In this document: positions 26,025-35,702 of the stretch, in pieces
Numbering within the stretch: position 1 is the stretch's first letter
Layout: every line of letters starts with the position of its first letter
Source of the DNA: DATLED01 sp035525495
GTDB lineage: Bacteria > Actinomycetota > Acidimicrobiia > Acidimicrobiales > CADCTF01
Direction of reading: 5' to 3'
Assembly (NCBI GenBank): GCA_035525495.1
Contig: DATLED010000058.1
Coordinates: 124,001-188,000, forward strand
Length of the DNA stretch: 64,000 nt
The notes under the pieces: model-generated
What the model saw: only the letters and a program-made list of their open reading frames with translations
Told to the model about the DNA's origin: nothing
The model's database searches: none
Position numbers and translations under genes: made by a program

Positions 26025-27005
26025 ATGGGCTACCCCGAGATCGCCGGCGTCCGCCATCGCACCGTCGCCGTCAACGGCATCGAGCTGCACGTCGCCGAGG
26101 CGGGTGAGCCGGGCGGGACCCCGGTGATCCTCTGCCACGGCTTCCCCGAGCTCTGGTACTCGTGGCGCCACCAGCTGCCGGCCCTCGCCGCCGCGGGTTT
26201 CCACGTGGTGGCCCCCGATCAGCGGGGCTACGGAGGGTCCTCGCGCCCCGAGCCGATCGAGGACTACGACATCGTCCACCTCACCGACGACCTCGTTGCC
26301 CTGCTCGACGAGCTCGGCCAGTCCCGTGGCATCTTCGTCGGCCACGACTGGGGGTCGATCGTCGTTTGGCAGATGGCGCTGCTACATCCTGAGCGGGTCG
26401 CCGCCGTGTGCGGGATGAGCGTCCCGTTCTCGCCTCGCTCCGAACAGAGCCTGATCAAGGTGCTCGAGGCGGTGATGGGCGACCGGTTCTTCTACATCCT
26501 CCACTTCCAGGAGCCGGGCAAAGCAGATGCCGACCTGGGGAAGGATCCACGCGAGGCCATGCGCCGGTTCCTCTGCGCCATCGGCGGCGAGGGGGCCCAG
26601 GCCCAGGGACTGCTGTCCTCGCTCCCGAACACGGCCACGTTCTGGGACTGGATGCCCCCGGCCGAGGACCTTCCGCCGTGGTTGAGCGAGGACGAGCTCG
26701 ACGTGTTCGCCTCCGAGTTCGAGCGGACCGGTTTCACCGGCGGCATCAACTGGTACCGGAACTTCCACCGCAACTGGGAGCTCACGCCCCATCTCATGGG
26801 GGCCAAGGTAACGATGCCTTCGTTCTTCGTGGCCGGCGATCGTGACCCCGTCCTCGTCATGGCCCCTCCCGGCGGGATGGACGGGTGGCTCGATGACCAC
26901 CGCGGCACCGTCCTCGTACCTGGCGCCGGTCACTGGGTGCAGCAAGAGGCCCCCGAGGCGACCAACGACGCCCTCCTCGGGTTCCTGGACACGCTGGAAG
27001 CGTGA
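26025..27005 (+). CDS. Epoxide hydrolase-type alpha/beta hydrolase
   Basis: A 326-residue soluble epoxide hydrolase-like enzyme. VILCHGFPELWYSWRHQ is the H-G-x-P oxyanion motif, VAPDQRGYGGSSRP the next conserved loop, and IFVGHDWGSIVVWQMA carries the nucleophile Asp. The cap domain has Tyr-rich GGINWYRNFHRNW. VAGDRDPVL and PGAGHWVQQEAPE give the Asp/His pair. It opens epoxides to diols through an ester intermediate. Confidence 0.88.
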   Translation: MGYPEIAGVRHRTVAVNGIELHVAEAGEPGGTPVILCHGFPELWYSWRHQLPALAAAGFHVVAPDQRGYGGSSRPEPIEDYDIVHLTDDLVALLDELGQSRGIFVGHDWGSIVVWQMALLHPERVAAVCGMSVPFSPRSEQSLIKVLEAVMGDRFFYILHFQEPGKADADLGKDPREAMRRFLCAIGGEGAQAQGLLSSLPNTATFWDWMPPAEDLPPWLSEDELDVFASEFERTGFTGGINWYRNFHRNWELTPHLMGAKVTMPSFFVAGDRDPVLVMAPPGGMDGWLDDHRGTVLVPGAGHWVQQEAPEATNDALLGFLDTLEA

Positions 27006-27021
27006 CGGGCCATGATGCGGC

Positions 27022-28578
27022 GTGGCTGCTCCTGACTTCCTGACCCTCCACGCGCTGGCCCGACCCGACGACCCGGCGGTCATCGAAGGCGACCGGCGGC
27101 TGACGCTCGACGAGTTCAACCGCGTCGTCAACCGCTACGGCAACGTGCTCACCGGACTCGACGTGCGGGCCGGCGAGAAGGTGTTGTGGGTGGGCCAGAA
27201 CAGCATCGAGGTCGTCGGCATCAACCACGCGGCGCGCAAGGTCGGTGCCGTCTGCGTCCCCATGAACTACCGGCTCGCGCCGGACGAGGCGTCGTACGTG
27301 ATCGACAACTGCGACGCCGTCGTCGTGCTGTTCGACGTCGAGCAGACGTCGCAGCTCGAAGGGCTCGTCGAGAACCACCCCGGTGTGCGCGCCTGGCTGT
27401 CGTTCCGCAACCTCGGCGCGACCCCGCCGGCGTGGGCCGGCGATCTCGACCGCGAGACGGCACGCGCCGACGACACCGAACCGGAGCGCGCCGGCGACGA
27501 CCCGACCGCGGGCACGACGATGATCTACACGTCGGGGACGACGGGGAAGCCGAAGGGGACGGTCCGCCGGACGACGCCGAACGCGTCGGCGGGTGCGCTC
27601 GCCGAGCTCGTCGGCTGGCGCCCCGACGACGTCTACGTCTCGACCGGTCCGCTGTACCACTCGGCGCCCCTCGGGTTCATGCTGGCGGTGCAGGCGCTCG
27701 GCGGCTCGGTGGTCGTGCAGCGGCACTTCGATCCGGAGGAGTGGCTGCGGCTCGTCGAGACGCACAAGGTGACGACGTCGTTCTCGGCGCCCACGCCGGT
27801 CCGTCGCATCGTCGACCTCCCCGAGGAGGTGCGGGCCCGCTACGACACGTCGTCGATGCAACGCCTCATCGCCAACGCCGCGCCGTGGCCCTTCGAGCTC
27901 AAGAAGAAGTACGTGGAGCGCATCAACGACTGGTCGCTGTGGGAGGTCTACGGATCGACCGAGCTCGGCGTGAACACGGTGCTGGCGCCGCAGGACCAGA
28001 TGCGCAAGCCGGGGTCGTGCGGGCTCCCCCTGGGTGGTGTCGACATCAAGCTCCTCGACGACGACGGAAACGAGATGACCGAACCCATGGTGCCGGGCGA
28101 GCTGTTCGTGAAGTCGGAGGCCACGTTCGCCACCTACTACAAGGATCCGGAGAAGTACGAGAAGGGCCGCCGCGGCGACTACCTCTCGGTCGGCGACATC
28201 GCCTACCGCGACGACGAGGGCTACTTCTACATCTGTGACCGCAAGAGCGACATGATCATCTCCGGCGGCGTGAACATCTACCCCGCCGAGATCGAGGCCG
28301 TGCTCGTCGCCCACCCGGAGATCGCCGACGCGGCGGTGTTCGGGATCCCCGACGACGAGTGGGGCGAGGCCGTCCACGCGGTGGTGTCGCTCTACGAGGG
28401 TGCGACCGAAGTCGCGGACGAGCAGGTGCAGGCGTTCTGCCGCGAACACCTCGCCGGATACAAGGTCCCTCGCTCGTTCTCGCGACTCGAGGAGATCCCG
28501 CGGTCGGCGTCGGGGAAGATCCTGAAGCGGGAGCTGCGCGAGCCCTTCTGGGCGGGTCGCTCGTCGCGGGTCGGCTGA
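27022..28578 (+). CDS. Acyl-CoA synthetase (AMP-binding enzyme)
   Basis: A 518-residue ANL-superfamily ligase starting at GTG 27022. The P-loop TMIYTSGTTGKPKGTV is near residue 170, WEVYGSTELGVN is the adenine-binding motif, and YLSVGDIAYRDDEGYFYICDR then KSDMIISGGVN mark the hinge. RSASGKILKREL holds the catalytic Lys. It activates a carboxylic acid to its CoA thioester through an acyl-AMP. Its stop overlaps the next start (TGATG). Confidence 0.9.
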   Translation: MAAPDFLTLHALARPDDPAVIEGDRRLTLDEFNRVVNRYGNVLTGLDVRAGEKVLWVGQNSIEVVGINHAARKVGAVCVPMNYRLAPDEASYVIDNCDAVVVLFDVEQTSQLEGLVENHPGVRAWLSFRNLGATPPAWAGDLDRETARADDTEPERAGDDPTAGTTMIYTSGTTGKPKGTVRRTTPNASAGALAELVGWRPDDVYVSTGPLYHSAPLGFMLAVQALGGSVVVQRHFDPEEWLRLVETHKVTTSFSAPTPVRRIVDLPEEVRARYDTSSMQRLIANAAPWPFELKKKYVERINDWSLWEVYGSTELGVNTVLAPQDQMRKPGSCGLPLGGVDIKLLDDDGNEMTEPMVPGELFVKSEATFATYYKDPEKYEKGRRGDYLSVGDIAYRDDEGYFYICDRKSDMIISGGVNIYPAEIEAVLVAHPEIADAAVFGIPDDEWGEAVHAVVSLYEGATEVADEQVQAFCREHLAGYKVPRSFSRLEEIPRSASGKILKRELREPFWAGRSSRVG

Positions 28579-29600
28579 TGCCGCCCGTGCTCCCGGAGCT
28601 CGGCTTCTACGCCTTGGCGGGCGCGCCGGACTCGCCGAGGGCGATCCTCGACGAGGTGCGCGATGCCGAGGCCATGGGATTGGGGACGGCGTTCATCTCG
28701 GAGCGTTTCGACGTGAAGGAGGCGGCGACGCTCTCGGGTGCAGCGGCGGCGGTGTCCGAGCGCATCCACATCGCGACCGCGGCGACGAACCAGACGACCC
28801 GGCACCCGATCGTCACCGCCTCGTACGCGTCGACGATGCACCGGTTGACGGACGGGCGCTTCTCGCTCGGGCTCGGTCGCGGCATCGACGTGATGTTCCA
28901 GGCCTACGGCATCCCGAAGATCACCACGAAGGCGCTGGAGGAGTTCGCCGGCCTGATGCGACGCCTCTGGAGGGGCGAGACGGTCTTCGGGTTCGGCACG
29001 TCGCCGGTGCTGCGGCTCGACCCGTCCTTCGACCTCGACATCCCGCTGACGCTGGTCGCCTTCGGTCCTGACACCTTGGCGCTCGGCGGGCGTGCCTTCG
29101 ATGCCGTCGTGCTGCACACGTACTTCACGGATGAGACGACGGTGCGTGCCGTGCAGACGGTCAAGAGCGCGGCCGAGGAGGCGGGACGCGACCCGGCGTC
29201 GGTGAGGGTGTGGTCGTGCTTGGCCACGGTCGGCGATCACCTCCCCGAGGACGTGCGGCTCAAGAAGACGGTCGGCCGGCTGGCGACCTACCTCCAGGCG
29301 TACGGCGACCTCCTCGTGCGGACCAACGGATGGGACCCGGCGGTGCTGGCGCGGTTCCGCGCCGACCCCGTCGTCGGCGGCGTCGGTGGGTCGATCGACG
29401 GCGTGGCCACGACCTCCGAGCTGGAGCACATCGCGACGCTGCTCCCGGCGGAGTGGTTGGCGCCGTCGGCGACGGGCTCGGCCGCCCAGTGCGCGGCGGC
29501 GGTGCGCGGGCAGCTGTCGCTGGGGTGCGACGCCGTCATCCTCCACGGCGCCACGCCGCAACAGCTCCGGCCGGTCGTCGACGCCTATCGGGAGGGCTGA
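28578..29600 (+). CDS. LLM-class F420-dependent oxidoreductase
   Basis: A 340-residue luciferase-like protein of the TIGR03857 type by appearance. ELGFYALAGAPDSPR starts the barrel, GTAFISERFDVKEAATLSG follows, and RFSLGLGRGIDVMFQAYG is the phosphate/F420-binding region. It is translationally coupled to the acyl-CoA synthetase. It probably reduces or oxidises an acyl or steroid intermediate with F420. Confidence 0.82.
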   Translation: MPPVLPELGFYALAGAPDSPRAILDEVRDAEAMGLGTAFISERFDVKEAATLSGAAAAVSERIHIATAATNQTTRHPIVTASYASTMHRLTDGRFSLGLGRGIDVMFQAYGIPKITTKALEEFAGLMRRLWRGETVFGFGTSPVLRLDPSFDLDIPLTLVAFGPDTLALGGRAFDAVVLHTYFTDETTVRAVQTVKSAAEEAGRDPASVRVWSCLATVGDHLPEDVRLKKTVGRLATYLQAYGDLLVRTNGWDPAVLARFRADPVVGGVGGSIDGVATTSELEHIATLLPAEWLAPSATGSAAQCAAAVRGQLSLGCDAVILHGATPQQLRPVVDAYREG

Positions 29601-29604
29601 CCGC

Positions 29605-30807
29605 GTGAACGGGCTCGAGACCATCGCCGTCGTCGGCGCGTCCCTTGCCGGCGTGCGGTCGGTGCAGGCGCTGCGCCGGGAGGGATTCGGCGGCCGGATC
29701 GTGCTCGTCGGAGCGGAGCAGCACTGGCCGCCGTTCGATCGGCCGCCGCTGTCGAAGCAGGTGCTGACGGGGGACTGGCCGGCGGACAAGGCGCGGCTGC
29801 GGGTCGGCGAGGTGTTCCACGCGGAGCTCGTCCTCGGACGGCGGGCGGTGTCCCTCGACATCGCCGCCGGCGAGGTGCGGCTCGACGACGAGTCCGTGCT
29901 CGCCTTCGACGGTCTGGTGGTGGCGACGGGCGCCTCGCCCAGGATACTGCCGGGCGCCCAGCCCATGGACGGCGTGCACGTGTTGCGGACCGTCGACGAC
30001 GCGCTGGCCTTGCGGATCGACCTTCAGTCGGCGACGCGGGTCGCGGTCATCGGGGCGGGGTTCATCGGGTCGGAGGTGGCATCGTCGTGCCGCGCCCTCG
30101 GTCTCGACGTGACCTTGATCGAGGCACTTGACCTGCCGCTCGCGCGGATCCTCGGTCCGGCGATGGGCGAGGTGGCAGCGGCGTTGCACCGGGCACACGG
30201 GGTGACGTTGCGGCTCGCCGTCGGAGTACGTTCGGTCGTGGCGGGGGCTGATGCTCGCGTCGAGGCCCTGACGATGAGCGACGGCACGAGCGTGTCCGCA
30301 GACGTCGTCGTCGTCGGGATCGGCGTGACGCCGACGACGGGTTGGCTCGAGGGTTCGGGGTTGGTCCTCGACGACGGGGTCGTGTGCGACGAGGCGTGCG
30401 TGGCCGTGGGTTCCGATGGGCGGGCGGTGGCCGCCGGGGACGTGGCCCGTTGGCACAACCCGCTCTTCGATCAGTCGATGCGGGTGGAGCACTGGACCAA
30501 CGCCAGCGACCAGGCAGCGCACGCCGCGCGGGCGCTGCTCCGCGGGGCGCGGGAGGCGGGTGCGTTCGCTCCGGTCCCGTACTTCTGGTCGGACCAGCAC
30601 GGGACGAAGCTGCAGTTCGTCGGGACGTCGGCGGCGACCGACGACGTGGTCGTGGTCGAGGGGTCGATCGACGACGGGAAGTTCGTCGCCGGCTACGGAC
30701 GCGACGGCGTGACCGTCGGCGCGCTGTGCGTCAACTGGCCGGCGCGCATGGTCCCGTGGAGCAGAGCCATCGCCGAGCAGACACCCGCCTTCAGTGTCGA
30801 TGTTTGA
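29605..30807 (+). CDS. FAD-dependent ferredoxin reductase-type oxidoreductase
   Basis: A 400-residue pyridine nucleotide-disulphide oxidoreductase starting at GTG 29605. TIAVVGASLAGVRSVQAL is the FAD-binding GxxxxG, FDRPPLSKQVL is the class signature, and VAVIGAGFIGSEVASSC is the NAD(P) Rossmann motif. AVAAGDVARWHNP is the second FAD motif. A reductase C-terminal domain follows (YFWSDQHGTKLQFVG). Such enzymes feed electrons to Rieske oxygenases or P450s through a ferredoxin; none is adjacent. Confidence 0.87.
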   Translation: MNGLETIAVVGASLAGVRSVQALRREGFGGRIVLVGAEQHWPPFDRPPLSKQVLTGDWPADKARLRVGEVFHAELVLGRRAVSLDIAAGEVRLDDESVLAFDGLVVATGASPRILPGAQPMDGVHVLRTVDDALALRIDLQSATRVAVIGAGFIGSEVASSCRALGLDVTLIEALDLPLARILGPAMGEVAAALHRAHGVTLRLAVGVRSVVAGADARVEALTMSDGTSVSADVVVVGIGVTPTTGWLEGSGLVLDDGVVCDEACVAVGSDGRAVAAGDVARWHNPLFDQSMRVEHWTNASDQAAHAARALLRGAREAGAFAPVPYFWSDQHGTKLQFVGTSAATDDVVVVEGSIDDGKFVAGYGRDGVTVGALCVNWPARMVPWSRAIAEQTPAFSVDV

Positions 30808-30854
30808 CCCGGGTGGGGTCGAACATCGACACAGAACAGTCCTACGGTCTGGCC

Positions 30855-31754
30855 ATGGCCCCCGAACCTGAATCCGACCTGGCGGCCGCGGCCCGCCAAT
30901 GGCAGACCGAGGGTTGGGCGCTCGTGCACGGTCTGGTTCCGACCGCAGACGTCGATGCCGTGGCGGGCGATCTCGACCACCTCTTCACCGCCGACACGTT
31001 CGCCGACTACAACCGGGCCAGCGGCTTCGGAGACAGCTCCCCCGAAGGTCGTGCGTTCCGGGCGACCCAGTTCGAGGGGATGCGGGGATTCCCGCAAGCC
31101 GGGTGCTCGGCCTTGAACGACCTGTTCGTGCACCCCCGCCTCGCCGAGTTCGCACGACTGGCGCTGGCGGAGGACGACGTGCGCCTCTACCAGGCGGCGG
31201 TCTGGGGCAAGTGGGCCGGGGCGGTCGACTACGAACAGCCGTTGCACATGGACGGCAACCACTCGCTGCTCCCCCCTCGCATGGAGCCCGGTTTCTGGCA
31301 CCTCGAGTCCTTCCTGTATCTGTCGGACGTGGAGGAGGACTGCGCGCCGCCGCGGCTCGTCCCGAGGAGTCGGTCCGACCGGCCCTACGTCGAGCTCTAC
31401 GAGCACGAGGTCGCCGCCACCGGCCGTCGCGGGTCGTTGCTGGCGTACCGGTCGGACGTGTGGCACCGGGGGACCGACTTCGCCCGGCCCGACGCCCGTC
31501 GCTTCGTGCTCGTCGTGGGCTTCCGGCCGGCACAGGCCGATTGGTTCGGCTACGACGCCTTCGCACGACTCGGCAACAGCGGCACGTTCCGCGCCTTCAC
31601 GGCGGGGAAGTCGCCCGAGGACCTCGCGCTCTTCGGCGTTCCCCGGCCGGGGCACGCCTATTGGACGACGGCGACCGTCGACGCGCTGGGGGCCATGTAC
31701 CCGGGGCTCGACGTCACGCCTTGGCGCACGGCGGTCGTCGAGGCGCCGACCTGA
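30855..31754 (+). CDS. Phytanoyl-CoA dioxygenase (PhyH) family protein
   Basis: A 299-residue Fe(II)/2-oxoglutarate dioxygenase. QPLHMDGNHSLLP at about residue 130 gives the His-x-Asp iron ligands, and DVWHRGTDFARPDARRF at about 203 gives the distal His and the 2-oxoglutarate Arg. The family hydroxylates acyl-CoAs and many secondary metabolites. It starts at ATG 30855 and ends the catabolic run. Confidence 0.83.
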   Translation: MAPEPESDLAAAARQWQTEGWALVHGLVPTADVDAVAGDLDHLFTADTFADYNRASGFGDSSPEGRAFRATQFEGMRGFPQAGCSALNDLFVHPRLAEFARLALAEDDVRLYQAAVWGKWAGAVDYEQPLHMDGNHSLLPPRMEPGFWHLESFLYLSDVEEDCAPPRLVPRSRSDRPYVELYEHEVAATGRRGSLLAYRSDVWHRGTDFARPDARRFVLVVGFRPAQADWFGYDAFARLGNSGTFRAFTAGKSPEDLALFGVPRPGHAYWTTATVDALGAMYPGLDVTPWRTAVVEAPT

Positions 31755-31837
31755 CGGCCGGCATCCGGCGCAAAGGGTTCCTCACTCAGGGAGTCGATCG
31801 ACATCCCGCCTTCTGTCTGCTCGTACGATCTCCGCCG

Positions 31838-33328
31838 GTGAGCGGAGCGCCGGACGGTTCCGATGCCATTGTTCGCTTCCGGGCGGCGGGCCGCGACGCC
31901 AGCGGCACACTCCCCGAGACTGAGGCCGACCACCGCGCCGCAGAGGGGATTCGGCCATCGCGCAGCCTGGCGGTCGGCGCGTTGGTCGTCGGGTCCGCTG
32001 CGCTCTTCGTGCCGCTCGCGTTCACTCGTCGATTGCAGGATGCGTTCTTCCTCCCGAAGTTCTGCCTCGCATGGGGGCTTCTGGGAGTGGCCTCGTTCGC
32101 GGTCCTCCTGTCGGATGACAGGACCAAGCCTGCCGTCACCCCAACGGCGCGCTTGGTGGACATCGCAGTCGGGGTCCATCTCGCGATCAACGTGATCGCG
32201 ACGGCGGCCTCGACCGACCGGCGGCTCAGCATCTTCGGCGAGCGGCTTCAGCACGAAGGGCTGTTGAGCCTGGTGCTCTACGTCGCGTTCTATGCCGTCT
32301 CGAGACGGGTGTTCCGGTCACCGTCGACGGCACACCGACTCCTGGTGTGTGCCCTCGCCGGCGGGTGGATCGTGGCGGCTTACGGCGTCGCTCAACGCAT
32401 CGACGCGGATCCGATCTGGCATGGATTTCTGCCTGAGGGCCGGGTCTTCTCGACCATCGGCCAACCGAACGCGCTGGCGGCGTACCTCCTCACCATCGTC
32501 GTCGTCGGCATCGGTGTCTGCTCCCTCACGCGGTCGAGGACGGGTCGGATGGCTGCCATCGCAGCCACGGCCACGGGCCTCGCGAGCCTCCTCTTCACCA
32601 AGAGCAGGGGCGGCCTCGTTGCCTTCGCGGCGCTCGTCCTCGTCGCGTCCGCCCTTGCGATCCTTCAGCTCCGCCGACGCCAACAGTGGGTGATCGTGCT
32701 GTGTGGACTCTTCCTCGTCGCGGGTGCGGGTGCCCTCCCACAGTCGCGTGACGGGCTCCGCGACACGTGGACCAAACTCACGGCACGCGCCGGCGACACA
32801 GGAGGTGCCAACGCCGGCCTCTCGGCGCAGAATCACGCCGACCTCTGGCGGGTGGCGGCGGCGATCGTGCGCAGCCACCCCCTCCATGGCACCGGCCCGG
32901 AGACCTTCCCGGACCAGTTCCCGTCATGGTCGCGGGTCGTGCTCTCTCCGGAGCGTGTCGCGTACTTCGACCAGTTCCGCGTCGAGAGCCCCCACAACAT
33001 CTTCCTGCACGAGGCCGTCGGCGCAGGGGTTCCAGGACTCCTGACCCTGCTGGGCGTCATCGCGGCAACGCTTCGGCACTTCGCGGTGGTTGCAACTCGC
33101 GGTGACGGCGATGTCCGGCGGCGACGGTTCGCACTCGTTGGCGGGTTCGTGCTCATCGGCCACCTGCTCGGGAACTCCTTCATGAGTCCGGAGGTGACGG
33201 GAAGCTGGTTGGCCTGGCTGCTCCTCGGCGTTCTCGTCGCCGTGACCGATGGCCCGAACGGACCATCTCGCGGCGTTCTCACCGGTCCGCTCAGGTGTGG
33301 AGGATCCTCACCGATTGTTCCACCGTGA
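31838..33328 (+). CDS. O-antigen ligase (Wzy_C) family membrane protein
   Basis: A 496-residue polytopic protein starting at GTG 31838. Hydrophobic segments run from LAVGALVVGSAALFVPLAF to VGGFVLIGHLLGNSFM. The large periplasmic loop contains GRVFSTIGQPNALAAYL, FTKSRGGLVAF, HPLHGTGPETFPDQF and RVESPHNIFLHEAVG, the Wzy_C signature including the conserved Arg and His. It would polymerise or ligate a surface glycan. Its stop overlaps GTG 33325 of the repeat-protein gene, so the two may be co-expressed. Confidence 0.82.
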   Translation: MSGAPDGSDAIVRFRAAGRDASGTLPETEADHRAAEGIRPSRSLAVGALVVGSAALFVPLAFTRRLQDAFFLPKFCLAWGLLGVASFAVLLSDDRTKPAVTPTARLVDIAVGVHLAINVIATAASTDRRLSIFGERLQHEGLLSLVLYVAFYAVSRRVFRSPSTAHRLLVCALAGGWIVAAYGVAQRIDADPIWHGFLPEGRVFSTIGQPNALAAYLLTIVVVGIGVCSLTRSRTGRMAAIAATATGLASLLFTKSRGGLVAFAALVLVASALAILQLRRRQQWVIVLCGLFLVAGAGALPQSRDGLRDTWTKLTARAGDTGGANAGLSAQNHADLWRVAAAIVRSHPLHGTGPETFPDQFPSWSRVVLSPERVAYFDQFRVESPHNIFLHEAVGAGVPGLLTLLGVIAATLRHFAVVATRGDGDVRRRRFALVGGFVLIGHLLGNSFMSPEVTGSWLAWLLLGVLVAVTDGPNGPSRGVLTGPLRCGGSSPIVPP

Positions 33329-33972
33329 CCAACATGCGTCGTTCGGTGTCCGCATCGCGACGCGGGCCGGTTCGGCGCCTGGTCCGAGCGACGGCAGCCC
33401 TGACGGCCTGCCTCACCTGCATGGTGTTGATCTTCGGCGTCGCCATGGCCGAGACGGCGTGCCCGGCCGTGAGCGCGCCGGTCAGCGGGTCGACGAGCGG
33501 GCCGGTGAGCGGATCCACCAGTGGGCCCGTGAGCGGCGCGGTGAGCTCACCGATCAGCTCCTCGCTCAGCGGGGCCATCAGCTCGGCCATCAGCTCGGCG
33601 CTCAGCGGGGCGATGAGCGGGCCGGTCGGGTGCACCTGCTCCGGGTTGAGTGGGGCGGTGAGTGGCTCCGTGAGCGGTTCGACGAGCGGTCCGGTCAGTG
33701 GCCCGACGAGCGGTCCGGTGAGCGGTCCGGTGAGCGGCCCGACGAGTGGTCCGGTGAGTGGCCCGACGAGCGGCCCGATGAGCAGTCCCGGTGCATGCAC
33801 GTGTTCGGGGTTGAGCGGCACGGTGAGCGGGTCGGTCAGCGGCGCGGTGAGCGGGTCGGTCAGTGGTCCGACGAGCGGGTCGGTCAGTGGTCCGACGAGC
33901 GGCACTGTTGGGTCCTGCCCGCTCAGCAGCCCCGTGAGCGGAGGGACGAGTGATCCCGCCGCTGCGCCGTAG
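33325..33972 (+). CDS. Secreted SGPVSG-repeat protein
   Basis: A 215-residue protein of unknown family. After a basic N-terminus and a signal peptide (ALTACLTCMVLIFGVAMA, predicted cut near ETACP), the rest is almost entirely short repeats of the form S-G-[PASTV]-[VTMI], often SGPVSGPTSG. Two Cys-containing interruptions, GCTCSGLSG and ACTCSGLSG, lie about 60 residues apart, and a final SCPLSSP follows. The composition suggests a beta-helix or extended cell-surface fibre. GTG 33325 overlaps the upstream stop; ATG 33334 is an alternative. The antisense strand is also open, but the signal peptide picks this strand. Confidence 0.7.
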   Translation: MTNMRRSVSASRRGPVRRLVRATAALTACLTCMVLIFGVAMAETACPAVSAPVSGSTSGPVSGSTSGPVSGAVSSPISSSLSGAISSAISSALSGAMSGPVGCTCSGLSGAVSGSVSGSTSGPVSGPTSGPVSGPVSGPTSGPVSGPTSGPMSSPGACTCSGLSGTVSGSVSGAVSGSVSGPTSGSVSGPTSGTVGSCPLSSPVSGGTSDPAAAP

Positions 33973-34053
33973 GGGACCGGCACCGATCAGACCCCAGTCG
34001 TCAGACGCGGAGGCGCCTTCCTCTGGGGACGTGGCGAACAACCGTTCCAGGCC

Positions 34054-34094
34054 GCGCTCCCGGCGTGATTCGAACACCCGACGCACGGCGTAGG
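34054..34094. repeat. Diverged att-like copy of tRNA-Arg 3' half (outer left end)
   Basis: Matches the 3' half of tRNA-Arg at 61750-61790. GCGCTCCCGG, one mismatch, GTGATTCGAACACCCGACG, CACGG, then CG for TT and a shared TAGG. It is in the same orientation as the tRNA copy and the one at 35703. It marks the probable outermost left boundary of the stacked island. Confidence 0.8.
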
Positions 34095-34166
34095 TAGGGC
34101 TCACGGCGGCGTATCGCGTCGAGGGCGAAGCTGCACCCGTGTGATCCGATTTGTCACGGTGCCTTG

Positions 34167-35449
34167 TCACCGGCGGCGAGCCGGTGCCGGCCGGTCCGGC
34201 GGCGCCGATCGTGCGTCGCCCGTCGGGTGAACGCTGGCGAGCTGTCGCTCCAGCGCCGTGAAGGCATCGATGATCGCGGGTGCCTCGAACGCCGTGTTCC
34301 GGCGTCCCACGTTGACCTGGCGGACGACGCCGACGGCTTTCAGACGGTTCATCGCCTCGTTGGTCGCCGGGAAGTGCGCCCGATGAGGTCCGCGGCGCTC
34401 GACACCGAGACGACCGGCGCGCCCGGCAACGCGCCGATGAGCAGGTCGGCGGCCGAGCCTCTGCGGACGGTGCACGCTGCCGCCCGCCAGTCCCGCTGAC
34501 TGGTGGTCACTCGTTCCTCGAACGCAACGGCGTCATCGACAGCGCGGCGGCACGCTGAGGCGAACAGCCTGACCCAGCTGTTGATGCCCTGGTGAGCTGC
34601 GCTTGAGTCGGCACGACCGCGGGAACGCGTTGCGGTAAGCCCTTCGAGGTAGGACCGCGGTTACGTGGCGAGCACGAGCGAGATCGGCGGGAGGATCCGG
34701 GGGGCGACGCCGCGTCGACGGAGTACCGCGTGGATGAGCGCGCGCCCGGTGCGCCCGCTGCCGTCGACGAACGGGTGGATGGTCTCGAACTGCGAGTGAG
34801 CGATCGCCGCTTGCGCAACAGCGGGAAGCTCGTCGTCGTTGACGAACGCGCACACGTCCGCCAAGACGCCCTCGACCTGCTCGAAGGGCGGGGGGACGAA
34901 GGCTGCCGAGCACGGGTCGAAGCTGCTGCCGCCGATCCAGTTCTGCACGGATCGGATCTGCCCGGCGTGCTCACGCAGGCGAGTGCGGGAGAGGAGCCAC
35001 TCGTGCATCTCGAGCAGCCCGTCGACCGTCACCGTGTGTCCGCGGCGCTGAGGCTCTCGACCGCCCCGGTCATCGCGTCGATGTTCCCCAGGACTTCATC
35101 CGCAGTGAGGTCGTTGTCGGTCTCGCCGGCCGCACGTGCCGCTTCAGCCCGCAGCAGTCGACGCCCACCCACCACGAGGCCCTCGATGAACGACGACGCG
35201 ACCGACTCCGCCCGGAGCAGGGGCCGAGCAAGCGCCTCGGTGTTTGCCAAAGCGGCCGCCGATGCATCGAGGGGTCGCGATCGCCCGTTCGGCGTCGGCG
35301 ACGTTCGCCGCGACGCTGCCGTCGAGCCGAAACGTCCGGCCTACCAGAAGGTCCGGGACGTAGGCTTCGTACTCGCAGCCCTGCCGGTCCTTGCGCGACA
35401 AGCCGCTGTCCACGCTCGAGTGCCAGCGTCGGCGCAGAACCTTGCTCAC
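34167..35449 (-). pseudogene. Fic family protein, decayed by frameshifts and a stop
   Basis: Fic proteins AMPylate targets through an HPFx(D/E)GNGRxxR loop. The pieces appear in order on the minus strand but in different frames: YEAYVPDLLVGRTFRL (about 35380-35330), AESVASSFIEGLVVGGRRLL (about 35200), QNWIGGSSFDPCSAAFVPPP and HSQFETIHPFVDGSGRTGR (about 34950-34740), then an in-frame TAA after ISLVLAT at 34661. RSYLEGL to SSAADLIGRT continues, and the winged-helix tail FPATNEAMNRLKAVGVVRQV is in a third frame, ending at 34167. The usual Asn of the Fic loop is Ser. At least three frameshifts and one nonsense codon make it non-functional. Confidence 0.87.
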
Positions 35450-35456
35450 CCGGCCT

Positions 35457-35491
35457 CCTTGTTCAAGGAACTACTACAACCTTGAACAAGG
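35457..35491. promoter_or_regulatory. 12-bp inverted repeat operator upstream of the Fic pseudogene
   Basis: CCTTGTTCAAGG (35457-35468) and CCTTGAACAAGG (35480-35491) are exact reverse complements separated by 11 nt, directly upstream of the Fic start. Fic proteins with C-terminal winged helices often sit behind such palindromes, so it is probably a relic autoregulatory operator. Confidence 0.7.
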
Positions 35492-35702
35492 CGCTGCGTT
35501 GTTCACGGTTCGCGAGCGGGCCCACTGAAGGATTCGATGGCAGTTGCTGAACGGTTTCGACGGCTCGGCTCACTCCGCCGGGCGTGGATGTTTGCGCTTG
35601 TTCGTACACGCGGGGAAGCGGGAGCAACCGGGGAAGGGCCCGCGGCGAAGCCCCGGGACGTCGCCGATCGTCGACGGGAACCCTCTCATCAGGACGTTCT
35701 CT

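Noticed and set aside
33480..33920. Possible CRISPR or tandem minisatellite in the repeat tract
   Set aside because: Repeat units are about 12 bp, imperfect and codon-phased, with no unique spacers.
33291..33983. Open minus-strand frame with GPLTGPLVG-type repeats antisense to the secreted repeat protein
   Set aside because: It is the mirror of a low-complexity repeat and lacks a signal peptide, ribosome-binding site or coupling to a neighbour; the plus strand has all three.
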